From Pseudomonas monsensis (GTDB lineage: Bacteria > Pseudomonadota > Gammaproteobacteria > Pseudomonadales > Pseudomonadaceae): a stretch of 64,000 nt of DNA. The number at the start of each line of letters is the position of its first letter. Position 1 is the stretch's first letter. The DNA lies in NCBI RefSeq assembly GCF_014268495.2, contig NZ_CP077087.1:1553501-1617500 (forward strand). The letters are read 5' to 3'. Below, piece after piece: positions 14,638-27,548 of the stretch. The notes beneath the pieces are model-generated. The model saw only the letters and a list, made by a program, of their open reading frames with translations. It did no database searches and was not told the DNA's origin. A program made the position numbers and the translations under genes.

Positions 14638-15534
14638 TCATTCCTGATACTCCGGCCGCTCAGCCAACCCTTCCTTCAAAAAATCCACCAACTTGCGCAC
14701 CTTCGGCGACAAATGCCGTTGCTGCGGGTACAGCGCCCACACTGCCGTATTCGGCGGCTGATGCGCCTCCAGCAGGGAAATCAACGCGCCACTGTGCAAA
14801 TGCTCCAGCACGTAATAATCCGGCAACTGACACAACCCGACCCCTTGCAGCGCTGCATCCAGCACCGCTTGCCCACTGTTGCAACGCCAGTTTCCCTGCA
14901 CCCGCTGGGAAAATTCCCGCCCGTTCTGTTCCAGCTGCCAGATATCCGAACTGCCAATCAGGCAATTGTGCCGACTCAGTTCCGACAGGCTGTGCGGGCG
15001 TCCATACCGTTCGAGGTAGGACGGCGACGCGCACAGATACATGCGCCGAGGCGCCAGTCGCGTGGCCACTAATCGTGAATCTTGCAATCGGCCCAGGCGG
15101 ACCGCCAGATCCAGGCCTTCATGAACCAGATCGAGTGGGCGGTTGGACAGTTCAATATCAATGCGCAACTGCGGGTACAACCCCATGAATCGAGTGACCA
15201 ACGGCACGATGAAACGCTCGCCGTAAGCCACGGCGCAAGTCATGCGCAGCATGCCTTTCGGTTCGCTGGTCAGGTCGCCGACCGCGCGCAGCGCTTCTTC
15301 GCGACCGTCCTGCAAGCGTTGGCAATGTTGCAGAAACGTTTGTCCGGCCTCGGTTAATGTCACGCGGCGGGTACTGCGGTAGAGCAGGCGTGTCTGCAAA
15401 CGCTCTTCGAGCCGTACGATTTGGCGACTGATGTGCGAGGAAGAAACACCCAGGCGTTCGGCGGCGGCGGTGAACTGGCTGCATTCGGCGACGGCGACGA
15501 ACTCGTCAATGCCTTCCCAGCGGTTTTCGGACAT
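14638..15534 (-). CDS. LysR-family transcriptional regulator next to frmA
   Basis: 298 residues with an N-terminal winged helix-turn-helix (FVAVAECSQFTAAAERLGVSSS, residues about 11-32) and a C-terminal substrate-binding domain with a run of hydrophobic beta strands. It is divergent from frmA, with 116 bases between the two starts, so it probably autoregulates and controls frmA-fghA. The effector is unknown from sequence. The subgroup resembles the many CrgA/PecT-like LysR proteins of pseudomonads. Confidence 0.9.
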   Translation of the reverse strand: MSENRWEGIDEFVAVAECSQFTAAAERLGVSSSHISRQIVRLEERLQTRLLYRSTRRVTLTEAGQTFLQHCQRLQDGREEALRAVGDLTSEPKGMLRMTCAVAYGERFIVPLVTRFMGLYPQLRIDIELSNRPLDLVHEGLDLAVRLGRLQDSRLVATRLAPRRMYLCASPSYLERYGRPHSLSELSRHNCLIGSSDIWQLEQNGREFSQRVQGNWRCNSGQAVLDAALQGVGLCQLPDYYVLEHLHSGALISLLEAHQPPNTAVWALYPQQRHLSPKVRKLVDFLKEGLAERPEYQE

Positions 15535-15599
15535 CGGGATTATCCCTGTATGGCAATAATGTTTTGCTTTTGACCCGATTATTCATCACCTGGCGCTGA

Positions 15600-16763
<1,164 letters not shown>

Positions 16764-16859
16764 AAGCAGCCTCAAGTTACAAGCTTCAAGCTGCAAGTCC
16801 GGGCGCTTTTGCCTTTTCTTGAAGCTCGAAGCTTGCCGCTTGCAGCTGGGAGAATCCCC
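16764..16859. repeat. Short intergenic inverted repeats between frmA and fghA
   Basis: The gap holds imperfect copies of an AAGCTTCAAGCTGCAAG element on both strands (about 16779-16798 and 16819-16849). It resembles a dispersed Pseudomonas intergenic repeat distinct from the GTGGGAGC REPIN. The fghA RBS (GGGAGAAT) lies at its right edge. Confidence 0.6.
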
Positions 16860-17705
16860 ATGAGTCTGGAAAACATCTCCTGTCAGAAGAGTTTCGGCGG
16901 TTGGCACAAGCGCTATCGCCATCGCTCCGAGGTGCTCGGCTGTGACATGGTGTTTGCCGTGTATCTGCCACCGCAAGCGGAGCAGGGCGGCAAGCTGCCG
17001 GTGCTGTATTGGTTGTCGGGCCTGACCTGTACCGACGAGAATTTCATGCAAAAGGCTGGCGCGATGCGCATGGCGGCTGAGCTGGGGTTGATCATTGTGG
17101 CGCCGGACACCAGTCCGCGTGGCCCGGACGTGCCGGGTGATCCGGATGGCGCCTGGGACTTCGGCCTCGGTGCCGGGTTTTACCTGAACGCCACGCAGGA
17201 ACCGTGGGCGCGGCACTATCGGATGCATGACTATGTCGTGCAGGAATTGCCAGCACTGGTTGAAGCGCATTTCCCGGCATCGGCAAAACGCAGCATCAGC
17301 GGCCATTCCATGGGCGGCCACGGGGCGCTGGTCTGTGCACTGCGCAATCCGGGACGTTACCAATCGGTGTCGGCGTTTTCGCCGATCAACAATCCGATGG
17401 ATTGCCCGTGGGGCCAGAAGGCGTTCTCGCGCTATCTGGGTGAAGACCGTTCGAAGTGGAAAGAGTGGGATGCCTGTGCACTGATCGCCGAGGCCACTGA
17501 AAAGCTGCCGTTGCTGGTCGATCAGGGTGATCGGGATGACTTCCTCGCCACTCAGCTCAAACCCGAAGCCCTGCAACAGGCGGCAAAACAAGCGGGTCAT
17601 CCGCTGACCCTGCGTCTGCAGCCGGGCTACGACCATAGCTATTTCTTTATCTCAAGCTTCATTGACGACCACTTGCAGCATCACGCACGCGCCCTTCGGG
17701 CCTAA
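16860..17705 (+). CDS. fghA: S-formylglutathione hydrolase
   Basis: Hydrolyses S-formylglutathione to formate and glutathione, completing the formaldehyde pathway begun by frmA. 281 residues, an alpha/beta hydrolase of the esterase D family: [13 protein letters not shown] near the N-terminus, nucleophile in [10 protein letters not shown], an Asp in DQGDRDDFL and a His in GYDHSYFF. The ATG at 16860 follows GGGAGAATCCCC. A terminator overlaps the gap to ispF. Confidence 0.95.
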   Translation: MSLENISCQKSFGGWHKRYRHRSEVLGCDMVFAVYLPPQAEQGGKLPVLYWLSGLTCTDENFMQKAGAMRMAAELGLIIVAPDTSPRGPDVPGDPDGAWDFGLGAGFYLNATQEPWARHYRMHDYVVQELPALVEAHFPASAKRSISGHSMGGHGALVCALRNPGRYQSVSAFSPINNPMDCPWGQKAFSRYLGEDRSKWKEWDACALIAEATEKLPLLVDQGDRDDFLATQLKPEALQQAAKQAGHPLTLRLQPGYDHSYFFISSFIDDHLQHHARALRA

Positions 17706-17718
17706 TGCAGGTAGAATC

Positions 17719-17747
17719 ACGCCCTGACAAAAATCGGGGCGTTTTTT
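17719..17747 (+). terminator. Terminator after fghA
   Basis: GCCCTGACAAAAATCGGGGC pairs as a short stem followed by seven Ts that run up to the ispF start codon at 17749. Confidence 0.7.
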
Positions 17748-17748
17748 T

Positions 17749-18222
17749 ATGCGTATTGGCCACGGCTATGATGTGCACCGTTTCGCTGAAGGCGATTTCA
17801 TTACTCTGGGCGGCGTGCGCATTGCACACGGCTTCGGGCTGCTCGCTCATTCCGACGGTGACGTCCTGCTGCACGCCTTGAGCGATGCCTTGCTCGGCGC
17901 GGCCGCGCTGGGTGATATCGGCAAGCACTTTCCGGACACCGACCCGCAATTCAAGGGCGCCGACAGCCGTGTGCTGCTGCGTCATGTGGTCGCGCTGATC
18001 CACGCCAAAGGCTGGAAAGTCGCCAACGTCGACAACACCATCGTCGCTCAGGCGCCGAAAATGGCTCCGCATATCGAATCCATGCGCGCGTTGATCGCCG
18101 CCGATCTTCAAGTTGAGTTGGATCAAGTGAACGTGAAAGCTACTACCACCGAAAAGCTCGGCTTTGTCGGTCGCGAAGAAGGCATTGCCGTGCATTCCGT
18201 TGCCTTGTTGCTGCGCGCATGA
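17749..18222 (+). CDS. ispF: 2-C-methyl-D-erythritol 2,4-cyclodiphosphate synthase
   Basis: Fifth step of the non-mevalonate isoprenoid pathway; a zinc-dependent trimer. 157 residues with [11 protein letters not shown] at the N-terminus (Asp and His metal ligands), [12 protein letters not shown], and the C-terminal [15 protein letters not shown]. The start codon directly follows the T run of the preceding terminator, so translation must depend on weak upstream signals or on a transcript reading through. It overlaps truD by 4 bases. Confidence 0.97.
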   Translation: MRIGHGYDVHRFAEGDFITLGGVRIAHGFGLLAHSDGDVLLHALSDALLGAAALGDIGKHFPDTDPQFKGADSRVLLRHVVALIHAKGWKVANVDNTIVAQAPKMAPHIESMRALIAADLQVELDQVNVKATTTEKLGFVGREEGIAVHSVALLLRA

Positions 18223-19264
18223 ACGAACTGCAATTGCTCGGCCCGCGGGCCTGGGGCGAACCGCTCGGCACCGCGGTACTGAAAGCCATCGCCGAAGATT
18301 TTCAGGTCGATGAAGTGCTCGACATCCCGTTCAGCGGCGATGGCGAACACCTGTGGATCTGGGTCGAAAAACGTGGCCTGAACACCGAGGAAGCGGCGCG
18401 GCGTCTTGCCAAGGCGGCGGGTGTGCCATTGCGTACCGTCAGCTATGCCGGGCTCAAGGATCGGCAGGCGTTGACCCGTCAGTGGTTCAGCGTGCAACTG
18501 CCGGGCAAGGCTGACCCGGATCTGTCGGCGGCGGAAAACGACACGCTGAAGATCCTCAAGACCACGCGCCACAAGCGCAAGCTGCAACGCGGCGCGCATT
18601 CGGCCAACGGTTTTACCCTGCGCCTGACCCAGTTCGCCGGCGACAAGGCGGCGATCGAGCAGCGGCTGCAACTGATCGCCAGGCAGGGCATTCCCAATTA
18701 TTTCGGCGCCCAGCGTTTCGGCCATGACGGCGGCAACGTCGTCGATGCTCGTGCCTGGGCGGCGCGCAAAGCCTTGCCGGAACAGCGCAATGTGCGTTCG
18801 CGACTGTTGTCGACGGCGCGCAGTTTTCTGTTCAATCAGCTGCTCGCAGCACGGGTCGCCGATGGCACCTGGCAAACAGCCCAGGTCGGCGATCTGTTGG
18901 CGTTCACCGACAGCCGCAGTTTTTTCCCGGCCGGTGAAGCCGAGTGCAGTGACCCGCGTCTGGCGATTCTCGACCTGCACCCGACCGGGCCGCAATGGGG
19001 CGAAGGTGACTCTCCGACCGCAGGCGCTGTCCATGAACTCGAACAGGGGATCGCCGCCCGTGAGGCGGATCTGCGCGATTGGTTGATTCACGCCGGCATG
19101 AGCCACGAACGTCGCATCCTGCGACTGCCCATTGGCGGGTTGTCGTGGCATTATCCCCAGCCTGACATTCTGCAACTGGAATTCGTCCTTCCGGCCGGAT
19201 GCTTCGCCACCGTATTGGTGCGCGAACTCGTTGATCTGGTGCCGGTGGGGCAGACGGACAGCCC

Positions 19265-19277
<13 letters not shown>
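18219..19277 (+). CDS. truD: tRNA pseudouridine(13) synthase TruD
   Basis: Makes pseudouridine 13 in tRNA-Glu. 352 residues with the family motif YAGLKDRQA (catalytic Asp81), the NYFGxQRFGxxG-type segment [14 protein letters not shown], and the TRUD insertion domain. The start overlaps ispF and the end overlaps surE by 13 bases, so ispF-truD-surE-pcm are tightly coupled. Confidence 0.96.
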
Positions 19278-20691
<1,414 letters not shown>

Positions 20692-20903
20692 GCATTTATT
20701 CACGGGTGCTGAATTCCTTTCGTTCGCCTCGGTCTTACTCCAGCGACGAGAGATTAAACGCAGCAGACTGGTCACTTGCAAACGTGTGCGCGCAGTGATT
20801 TCGCTTCATTAAAGGTAAAGCCGGTGCGGCCCGTTATACTTGCGACACTTCGTGCCGAATCCGGCATGCCAACTTTTTCAGCCACCACAAAAGGGAGCGG
20901 CGG

Positions 20904-21785
20904 GTGAGTCTCACAGTCATTGCGCAGCGTATGGGTAACACGAGCTTTCAGCGCCTGGTGACTGGCCTTGTCTTGAGCACCTTGCTGGTGGGTTGCTCCA
21001 GCACCAAATCGAGCAACGTGCGGGTGGTCGATCGTAACAATGCGGTTGCGCAGCGTCCTACAGTGACGACCGGACAGTACGTAGTTCGTCCAGGCGATAC
21101 GATGTTCTCCATCGCCTTTCGCTACGGCTGGGACTACAAAGCCCTCGCGGCGCGGAACAATATTCCTACGCCCTATACGATCCACCCGGGTCAGACAATT
21201 CGCTTCGATGGGCGCACAGGTTCAACGCCGACGGCAGTGGTCAGCAACAGCAGTTCTTCGCCTTCATCGTCGAGCAAAACCACGGTAATCCGGCGCCAGG
21301 CGAATGGCACGACGACCACGACCGTGACCGGGTCCGGTGCCGGTTCTACGGGGGCTGCACCGTCCGTCGCCAGCAAATCGGCCCCGACTCCACTGCCTCC
21401 GCCGGGTCCGGCCCCGACCGGCTGGGGATGGCCATCTAATGGCATTCTCATTGGAAAATTCTCTTCAAACGGTAGTTTGAATAAAGGAATTGATATCGCC
21501 GGAGATTTGGGACAGCCTGTTTTAGCTGCGTCTGATGGGACGGTGGTATACGCCGGGAGTGGCTTAAGGGGCTACGGCGAATTAGTCATCATCAAACACA
21601 GCGAAACCTACGTCAGTGCTTACGGTCACAACCGTCGGCTGTTGGTTCGGGAGGGACAGCAGGTCAAGGTCGGACAGACAATTGCCGAAATGGGGTCAAC
21701 GGGTACAGACCGGGTGAAACTGCATTTTGAGATTCGCCGACAAGGTAAACCTGTAGATCCGCTGCAGTTCCTGCCAAGACGTTGA
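20904..21785 (+). CDS. nlpD: Murein hydrolase activator lipoprotein NlpD
   Basis: Outer-membrane lipoprotein that activates amidases at the division septum. 293 residues from a GTG start with RBS GGGAGCGGCGG. Signal peptide with lipobox LLVGC at about residues 28-33, a LysM domain (YVVRPGDTMFSIAFRYGWD), a long Ser/Pro/Thr-rich linker, then an M23/LytM domain. The LytM domain reads KGIDIAG where active enzymes have a His-containing metal motif, so it is degenerate, as expected for NlpD. In this genus a main rpoS promoter usually lies inside nlpD. Confidence 0.95.
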   Translation: MSLTVIAQRMGNTSFQRLVTGLVLSTLLVGCSSTKSSNVRVVDRNNAVAQRPTVTTGQYVVRPGDTMFSIAFRYGWDYKALAARNNIPTPYTIHPGQTIRFDGRTGSTPTAVVSNSSSSPSSSSKTTVIRRQANGTTTTTVTGSGAGSTGAAPSVASKSAPTPLPPPGPAPTGWGWPSNGILIGKFSSNGSLNKGIDIAGDLGQPVLAASDGTVVYAGSGLRGYGELVIIKHSETYVSAYGHNRRLLVREGQQVKVGQTIAEMGSTGTDRVKLHFEIRRQGKPVDPLQFLPRR

Positions 21786-21891
21786 TTTGTAAGCCAGCCT
21801 GTTCCGTCGCGTAGAGGGGACAGGCTCCAGCGCTGCCAAGGATAAAGGCGTCGCTTGAGCTTGGGGTCGAACTCACCAAAGGACTATAACA

Positions 21892-22902
21892 ATGGCTCTC
21901 AGTAAAGAAGTGCCGGAGTTTGACATCGACGATGAGGTTCTCCTTATGGAGGCCGGCATCGATTCGGAATCTTCGATGTCGAATGATGAAGGGGCTGCTC
22001 CACCTTCCGTTCGTTCCAAATCCAAACACTCCGCTTCACTTAAACAACATAAGTACATCGACTACACGCGTGCACTTGATGCCACGCAGTTGTATCTCAA
22101 CGAAATCGGCTTTTCCCCATTGCTCTCCCCGGAAGAAGAGGTTCATTTTGCGCGTTTGTCGCAGAGTGGTGATCCGGCCGGGCGCAAGCGCATGATTGAA
22201 AGTAACCTGCGGCTGGTGGTCAAAATCGCCCGGCGTTACGTCAATCGGGGGCTGTCGCTGCTGGATCTCATCGAAGAGGGCAACCTCGGGCTGATCCGGG
22301 CGGTGGAAAAGTTCGATCCCGAGCGCGGCTTCCGCTTTTCGACCTACGCAACCTGGTGGATCCGTCAGACCATCGAGCGCGCGATCATGAATCAGACCCG
22401 GACCATCCGGTTGCCGATCCATGTGGTCAAGGAGCTCAACGTGTACCTGCGGGCTGCACGGGAGCTGACGCAAAAGCTCGACCATGAACCTTCACCCGAA
22501 GAGATCGCCAACCTGCTGGAAAAACCGGTGGGCGAAGTCAAGCGCATGCTCGGCCTGAACGAGCGGGTTTCTTCGGTCGATGTGTCGCTGGGTCCGGATT
22601 CGGATAAAACCCTGCTCGACACCCTCACTGATGATCGTCCGACCGATCCCTGCGAACTGCTGCAGGACGATGACCTGTCACAGAGCATCGATCAATGGCT
22701 GTCCGAACTGACCGACAAGCAGCGCGAGGTGGTCGTCCGCCGCTTCGGCCTGCGCGGTCACGAGAGCAGCACGCTGGAGGACGTAGGCCTGGAGATCGGC
22801 CTGACCCGGGAACGGGTGCGGCAGATTCAGGTAGAAGGCCTCAAGCGCCTTCGTGAAATCCTCGAGAAGAATGGCCTGTCGAGCGAGTCGCTGTTCCAGT
22901 AA
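21892..22902 (+). CDS. rpoS: RNA polymerase sigma factor RpoS (sigma-38)
   Basis: Master regulator of stationary phase and stress. 336 residues: sigma region 1.2 around [11 protein letters not shown], region 2 with [41 protein letters not shown] split across the core-binding and -10 recognition helices, region 3, and region 4 with the helix-turn-helix [35 protein letters not shown] precedes the ATG. A strong terminator follows, then rsmZ, the standard layout in Pseudomonas. Confidence 0.98.
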   Translation: MALSKEVPEFDIDDEVLLMEAGIDSESSMSNDEGAAPPSVRSKSKHSASLKQHKYIDYTRALDATQLYLNEIGFSPLLSPEEEVHFARLSQSGDPAGRKRMIESNLRLVVKIARRYVNRGLSLLDLIEEGNLGLIRAVEKFDPERGFRFSTYATWWIRQTIERAIMNQTRTIRLPIHVVKELNVYLRAARELTQKLDHEPSPEEIANLLEKPVGEVKRMLGLNERVSSVDVSLGPDSDKTLLDTLTDDRPTDPCELLQDDDLSQSIDQWLSELTDKQREVVVRRFGLRGHESSTLEDVGLEIGLTRERVRQIQVEGLKRLREILEKNGLSSESLFQ

Positions 22903-22923
22903 GCGCTTCGATTGATCGCCCAC

Positions 22924-22953
22924 AAAAAGCCCCGACTGGTTCGGGGCTTTTTG
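22924..22953 (+). terminator. rpoS terminator
   Basis: AAAAAGCCCCGA pairs with TCGGGGCTTTTT around a short CTGGT loop. A separate 29-base hairpin with GTGGCGAGG arms follows at 22984-23012. Confidence 0.9.
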
Positions 22954-23065
22954 TTGCCTGCTCGAGTACGGAATGGAATGTCCTGTGGCGAGGGAGCAAG
23001 CAGCCTCGCCACACCATTCATCACCAGACATACGGTCGGCATTTCCATCGTTTGTAGTCTCGCGG

Positions 23066-23083
23066 TGTAAGCCTCGGCTTACT
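23066..23083 (+). promoter_or_regulatory. GacA upstream activating sequence of rsmZ
   Basis: TGTAAG-CCTCGG-CTTACT matches the known GacA-box pattern TGTAAG-N6-CTTACA in 11 of 12 fixed positions and lies about 190 bases before the predicted rsmZ start, the expected distance. A -35/-10 pair TTGCTC and TAGTAT (23220-23225 and 23242-23247) lies just upstream of the RNA. Confidence 0.88.
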
Positions 23084-23255
23084 CTTTCGTAAGTGTTCCC
23101 TATTTTTGCAAGACGGCAGACGTCGATTACCTTCGGTGTTATTTGTTAACTATATGATTTATATGTTTATTTTTTAATGTGAAGTGCTTATTACAGCGTT
23201 TTTCTGCCCTCAGGGCCGATTGCTCTCGGCAGGGAACTCTTTAGTATCAGCACTG

Positions 23256-23383
23256 TGTCGACGGACAGACACGCCCTTCAAGGATGAGGGGAATGGACAT
23301 CGCAGGACGCGATTCATCAGGACGATGAAAAGGAACACAGGGAATAGGGAAAAAATGTGGGCGGGTCAAACCGCCCCTTTTTT
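23256..23383 (+). ncRNA. rsmZ: Regulatory small RNA RsmZ
   Basis: About 128 nt, beginning TGTCGACGGACAGACAC (first hairpin with GGA in the loop) and ending in a GGGCGG/CCGCCC stem with six Ts. At least seven GGA motifs are visible, several in predicted loops. These are the binding sites through which the Gac-controlled RNA titrates the translational repressors RsmA/RsmE. Position between rpoS and fdxA, start sequence and GacA box all match rsmZ of fluorescent pseudomonads. Confidence 0.95.
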
Positions 23384-23397
23384 ATGCCTGCAGAAAA

Positions 23398-23427
23398 GCA
23401 AAAAGGCCCGCAAGGGGCCTTTTGGTA
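23398..23427 (-). terminator. fdxA terminator
   Basis: An inverted repeat AAAAGGCCC/GGGCCTTTT lies just beyond the fdxA stop. Read on the minus strand it ends in Ts. It also sits close enough to rsmZ to back up its own terminator in the opposite direction. Confidence 0.7.
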
Positions 23428-23439
23428 ACGCGCGACAGA

Positions 23440-23763
23440 TCAGCGTTCGAGGTCTTTGATCTTGCCTTTGACGCCATCCCACTCTTCGGCATCCGGCAGC
23501 GATTCTTTCTTCTCGGTGATGTTTGGCCAGACTTCAGCCAGCTCAACGTTCAACTGAATGAACTCCTGCATATCTTCCGGAACTTCGTCCTCGGAGAAAA
23601 TGGCCACGGCAGGGCACTCGGGTTCGCACAGGGCGCAGTCGATGCACTCATCCGGGTGAATCACCAGGAAGTTCGGGCCTTCGTAAAAGCAGTCCACCGG
23701 ACAGACTTCTACGCAGTCGGTGTACTTGCACTTGATGCAGTTGTCGGTGACGACGAAGGTCAT
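23440..23763 (-). CDS. fdxA: Ferredoxin FdxA (7Fe-8S type)
   Basis: Small electron carrier of 107 residues. Two cluster motifs are visible: [17 protein letters not shown] near the N-terminus and [12 protein letters not shown] in the middle; the first, with its spaced Cys, fits the 3Fe-4S plus 4Fe-4S arrangement of the Azotobacter FdI family. The start at 23763 (MTFVVTDN) is preceded by AGGAGAAAA; the open frame upstream is not conserved-looking. It is encoded convergently with rsmZ. Confidence 0.96.
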   Translation of the reverse strand: MTFVVTDNCIKCKYTDCVEVCPVDCFYEGPNFLVIHPDECIDCALCEPECPAVAIFSEDEVPEDMQEFIQLNVELAEVWPNITEKKESLPDAEEWDGVKGKIKDLER

Positions 23764-23926
23764 TTCTAATTTTCTCCTCAGGCGGCGGCAGCGTTGCCCC
23801 TTCACGGTTGGGGTCGCCAGGTTCGGGAGCGATGTCTGCTGGCCAGGCTATTAGCCAGCAGCATCCCAAACCGCGCGAGATTCTAACAGCTTGAAGCCGT
23901 TTGCGTTATATCCGGTTCGCTGGTGC

Positions 23927-26509
23927 TTAGATCCGGTTCTTAAGTGCATATAACAATTCGAGCGCCTGCCGCGGGGTCAGGTCATCCAGATCCACTTTGG
24001 CCAACTCATCGAGCACCGGATGCGGCAGGCTGGCAAACATGTCGCTTTGCTGCGGAGCGGCCGGCTTGCCTTTGACGGCAGGCTTTGGCGCTTCGTGCGG
24101 CAATGCGGTGTCTTCCAGTCGGCTCAGGTGCTCACGGGCACGCACGATCACTTCACTCGGTACACCCGCCAGTTGCGCCACCGCCAGGCCGTAGCTCTGG
24201 CTGGCTGGCCCCGGCAACACGTGGTGCAGGAACACGATGCGCTCGTTGTGCTCGGTGGCGTTCAGGTGCACGTTGGCCACCAACGGCTCGGCTTCCGGCA
24301 ACACAGTCAGTTCGAAATAGTGCGTGGCAAATAGAGTATAGGCACGCAGATGCGCCAGACGCTCGGCGGCGGCCCATGCCAGGGACAGACCATCGAAGGT
24401 GCTGGTACCGCGACCGACTTCGTCCATCAGCACCAGGCTGCGTTCGGTGGCGTTGTGCAGGATATTGGCGGTTTCGCTCATCTCGACCATGAAGGTCGAG
24501 CGGCCACCGGCGAGGTCATCGCTGGAGCCGATCCGGGTGAAGATCCGGTCCACCAGCGACAATTCGCAACTGGCCGCCGGTACGAAGCTGCCGATGTGTG
24601 CCAGCAGCACGATCAACGCGGTTTGGCGCATGTAGGTGGATTTACCACCCATGTTCGGGCCGGTGATTACCAGCATCCGCGTGTTGTCATCCAGGCTCAG
24701 GTCGTTGGCCACGAACGGCGTGGTCAGCACTTGCTCGACCACCGGGTGACGGCCCTGGGTGATGCGCATGCACGGCTCGCTGACGAAGCGCGGGCAGTTC
24801 AGGTCAAGGTTCAGCGCACGCTCGGCGAGGTTGCTCAGCACGTCCAGCTCGGCCAGAGCGCCGGCAGTGTCCTGCAGCGGTGGCAACTGGCTGATCAGGT
24901 CTTCCAGCAGGGCCTCGTAGAGCATCTTCTCGCGGGCGAGGGCACGGCTCTTGGCGGACAGCGCCTTGTCTTCGAATTCTTTCAGTTCCGGCGTGATGAA
25001 GCGCTCGGCGCCCTTGAGGGTCTGGCGACGAATGTAGTCCGCCGGAGCGGATTCTGCCTGCTTGCTCGGGAGCTCGATAAAGTAGCCGTGAATACGGTTG
25101 TAGCCGACTTTCAGGTTGGCCAGGCCGGTACGGGCCTTTTCCCGGGCTTCCAGGTCGATCAGGAACTGGCCGGCGTTCTCGCTCAGCGATTGCAGTTCGT
25201 CGAGTTCACTGTCGTAACCGGTTTTCAGCACGCCGCCGTCGCGGATCACCGCAGGCGGGTTGTCGATGATGGCTTTTTCCAGCAGCGCCGCCAGTTCCGG
25301 GTAGGTGCTGGTGGTGGTAGCCAGACCTTGCAGGTGTGGCGCTTGCAGATCGGTCATCGCCACTTGCAGTTGCGGCAACGCGCCGAGCGCATCGCGCAGA
25401 CGGGCGAGGTCACGGGGACGGGCATTGCGCAGCCCGATCCGCGCGAGAATCCGCTCGATGTCGCCGATTTCCTTGAGCTGTGGTTGCAGCTTTTCGAAGC
25501 GGTAGCCGTCGAGCAGGCAAGTGATCGAAGTCTGTCGCGCCAGCAGCACGCTGAGATCGCGCAGCGGACGGTTCAGCCAGCGGGTCAGCAAGCGGCTGCC
25601 CATCGCGGTCTGGCAGCGATCGACCACCGATTGCAGGGTGTTGTCGCGGCCACCGGCAAGGTTCGTGTCCAGCTCCAGATTGCGCCGGCTCGCGCCATCG
25701 AGCACGACGGTGTCATCAAGACGTTCGTGACGCAGGCTGCGCAAGTGGGGCAGGGCGGTGCGCTGGGTTTCTTTGGCGTAGGCCAGCAGGCAACCGGCGG
25801 CGCCGATGGCCAGCGTCAGGGTTTCGCAGCCGAAGCCTTTCAGATCCTGAGTGGAGAATTGCTGGCAGAGACTTTTCAGCGCCGAATCGCGCTCGAAATC
25901 CCACGGTGCACGACGCCGTACCCCACGGCGTTTTTCCGCCGGCAGGTCTTTCGGCCAGTCATCCGGGATCAACAGCTCCACCGGATTGACCCGCTCCAGC
26001 TCCGCCAGCAGGTTCTCCCAGCCCTTGATCTCCAGCACGGTGAAGTTGCCGCTGGTGATGTCCAGCACCGCCAGACCGAACAGGCGCTCGTCACCCAGCA
26101 CGGCGGCGATCAGGTTGTCGCGACGCTCATCCAGCAGCGCTTCATCGCTGACTGTGCCCGGCGTGATGATTCGCACTACCTGACGTTCCACCGGCCCTTT
26201 GCTGGTGGCCGGGTCGCCGACCTGCTCGCAGATCACCACCGACTCGCCGAGCTTGACCAGTTTCGCCAGGTAACCTTCCGCTGCGTGATAAGGAATCCCG
26301 CACATCGGAATCGCCTGTCCTGCCGACTGCCCACGGGCGGTCAGCGTGATGTCGAGCAGCTTGGCGGCCTTCTTCGCATCTTCATAGAAGATCTCGTAGA
26401 AGTCGCCCATGCGATAGAACATCAGCTGATCCGGGTGCTGGTTCTTCAGGCGCCAGTATTGCTGCATCATCGGAGTGTGGGAGGACAGGTCGGAGACGGC
26501 TTTATTCAT
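23927..26509 (-). CDS. mutS: DNA mismatch repair protein MutS
   Basis: Mismatch recognition ATPase. The start at 26509 gives 860 residues. The N-terminal mismatch-binding domain includes [15 protein letters not shown] with the Phe-x-Glu wedge, the core and lever domains follow, and the C-terminal ABC ATPase has [15 protein letters not shown] (Walker A), [12 protein letters not shown] and FATHYFELT. An upstream in-frame ATG at 26557 would add 16 residues that are not MutS-like. It is divergent from the tailocin repressor gene and forms the left border of the accessory region. Confidence 0.97.
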   Translation of the reverse strand: MNKAVSDLSSHTPMMQQYWRLKNQHPDQLMFYRMGDFYEIFYEDAKKAAKLLDITLTARGQSAGQAIPMCGIPYHAAEGYLAKLVKLGESVVICEQVGDPATSKGPVERQVVRIITPGTVSDEALLDERRDNLIAAVLGDERLFGLAVLDITSGNFTVLEIKGWENLLAELERVNPVELLIPDDWPKDLPAEKRRGVRRRAPWDFERDSALKSLCQQFSTQDLKGFGCETLTLAIGAAGCLLAYAKETQRTALPHLRSLRHERLDDTVVLDGASRRNLELDTNLAGGRDNTLQSVVDRCQTAMGSRLLTRWLNRPLRDLSVLLARQTSITCLLDGYRFEKLQPQLKEIGDIERILARIGLRNARPRDLARLRDALGALPQLQVAMTDLQAPHLQGLATTTSTYPELAALLEKAIIDNPPAVIRDGGVLKTGYDSELDELQSLSENAGQFLIDLEAREKARTGLANLKVGYNRIHGYFIELPSKQAESAPADYIRRQTLKGAERFITPELKEFEDKALSAKSRALAREKMLYEALLEDLISQLPPLQDTAGALAELDVLSNLAERALNLDLNCPRFVSEPCMRITQGRHPVVEQVLTTPFVANDLSLDDNTRMLVITGPNMGGKSTYMRQTALIVLLAHIGSFVPAASCELSLVDRIFTRIGSSDDLAGGRSTFMVEMSETANILHNATERSLVLMDEVGRGTSTFDGLSLAWAAAERLAHLRAYTLFATHYFELTVLPEAEPLVANVHLNATEHNERIVFLHHVLPGPASQSYGLAVAQLAGVPSEVIVRAREHLSRLEDTALPHEAPKPAVKGKPAAPQQSDMFASLPHPVLDELAKVDLDDLTPRQALELLYALKNRI

Positions 26510-26654
26510 CGGATTGTCGGGCAACTCGTTAAAAGATGTGGGGTAGAAGCGGGGCAAGGCCCAGGCTTTTCCGCGATGGGCGCAAGGTTACCATGGGCAG
26601 TCCGCTCGACGCAGGCATGACGGCTCACTGGCAGTTTTCTCAGAAAATTGAGAA

Positions 26655-26722
26655 TTATGCACGATTTATGCAAATCAGCATTTGTCTTCGCGAAAAACTT
26701 CAAGCACTATGCGCGTTATGCA
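26655..26722 (+). promoter_or_regulatory. Probable PrtR operator array upstream of prtR
   Basis: TTATGCA occurs at 26655 and 26666, exactly 11 bases apart (one helical turn), and again at 26716 overlapping the start region of the repressor; an ATGCG variant lies at 26709. The same half-site in the opposite orientation is repeated in the tailocin promoter at about 27.55-27.61 kb. This arrangement suggests autoregulation. Binding is inferred. Confidence 0.6.
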
Positions 26723-27452
26723 AAAACGCAACGTATCCTCCGTCTTAAGAGCACTGCTCGACCAGCACGGGATCTCCCCTACGGAGCTCCACCGTCGCAC
26801 CGGCGTGCCTCAATCCACTCTCTCGCGGATTCTCAGCGGGAAGATCGTCGATCCCTCGGATAAACATATCTCGAAGATCGCCGAGTACTTCAATGTGAGC
26901 ACCGATCAATTGCGCGGCCGCGCCGATGTCGCGACCGCGACCGGTGGTGCGCGTGATGACGTGCATGCGGAACTCAAGGACATAAGCCTGTGGGACGACG
27001 ATACCCCTGTCGATGACGACGAGGTGTCGGTGCCCTTTCTTCGCGAGGTTGAATTGGCTGCTGGATCAGGAAGATTCGTCATCGAAGAGAGCGAACGCTC
27101 CAGCCTGCGCTTCGGCAAGCGTAGCCTGCGCCATAACGGTGTGCAGTTCGACCAGGCCAAATGCGTGACAGTCCGCGGCAACAGCATGTTGCCGGTGCTG
27201 CGTGACGGCGCCACCGTCGGTGTGAATGCCGGCAAGTGTGGCATCGGCGACATCATTGATGGCGACCTGTATGCGATCAACCACAACGGTCAGTTGCGCG
27301 TGAAGCAGCTCTACCGTCTGCCGACCGGTATCCGTCTGCGCAGCTTCAACCGTGACGAGCATCCGGACGAGGACTACAGCTTCCAGGATATGCAGGACGA
27401 GCAGATCGTCATCCTCGGTCACGTCTTCTGGTGGGGCATGTACGCCCGATAA
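26718..27452 (+). CDS. prtR: PrtR-like tailocin repressor (LexA/CI type, S24 peptidase)
   Basis: 244 residues from the ATG at 26718 (an ATG at 26709 is also possible; neither has a strong RBS). The N-terminal helix-turn-helix of the Cro/CI type includes SPTELHRRTGVPQSTLSRIL. The C-terminal S24 domain has the nucleophile Ser156 in GNSMLPVLRDG and the base Lys196 in LRVKQLY, and an Ala115-Gly116 bond in LAAGSGRF that fits the self-cleavage site. In this family RecA filaments stimulate self-cleavage after DNA damage, which releases the bacteriocin genes. It is the only regulator of the cluster in the window; no PrtN-like activator is present. It is followed by a terminator. Confidence 0.93.
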   Translation: MQKRNVSSVLRALLDQHGISPTELHRRTGVPQSTLSRILSGKIVDPSDKHISKIAEYFNVSTDQLRGRADVATATGGARDDVHAELKDISLWDDDTPVDDDEVSVPFLREVELAAGSGRFVIEESERSSLRFGKRSLRHNGVQFDQAKCVTVRGNSMLPVLRDGATVGVNAGKCGIGDIIDGDLYAINHNGQLRVKQLYRLPTGIRLRSFNRDEHPDEDYSFQDMQDEQIVILGHVFWWGMYAR

Positions 27453-27468
27453 AGCCACCGGCTCAGAC

Positions 27469-27498
27469 AAAACCCGCCCATCGGCGGGTTTTTTTTCG
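27469..27498 (+). terminator. prtR terminator
   Basis: AAACCCGCC/GGCGGGTTT stem with a short CAT loop and a run of eight Ts. Confidence 0.9.
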
Positions 27499-27548
27499 CC
27501 TTCGAGAAAACCGTAGAAGCCTTGCCAGACGAGGGTTTCATGCGTCTG

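Noticed and set aside
20904..21785. Active M23 endopeptidase in NlpD
   Set aside because: The metal-binding His of the first motif is replaced (KGIDIAG), as in NlpD-type activators without catalytic activity.
24350..26620. 756-residue plus-strand ORF opposite mutS
   Set aside because: Antisense shadow; low-complexity His/Gln/Arg composition and no domain.
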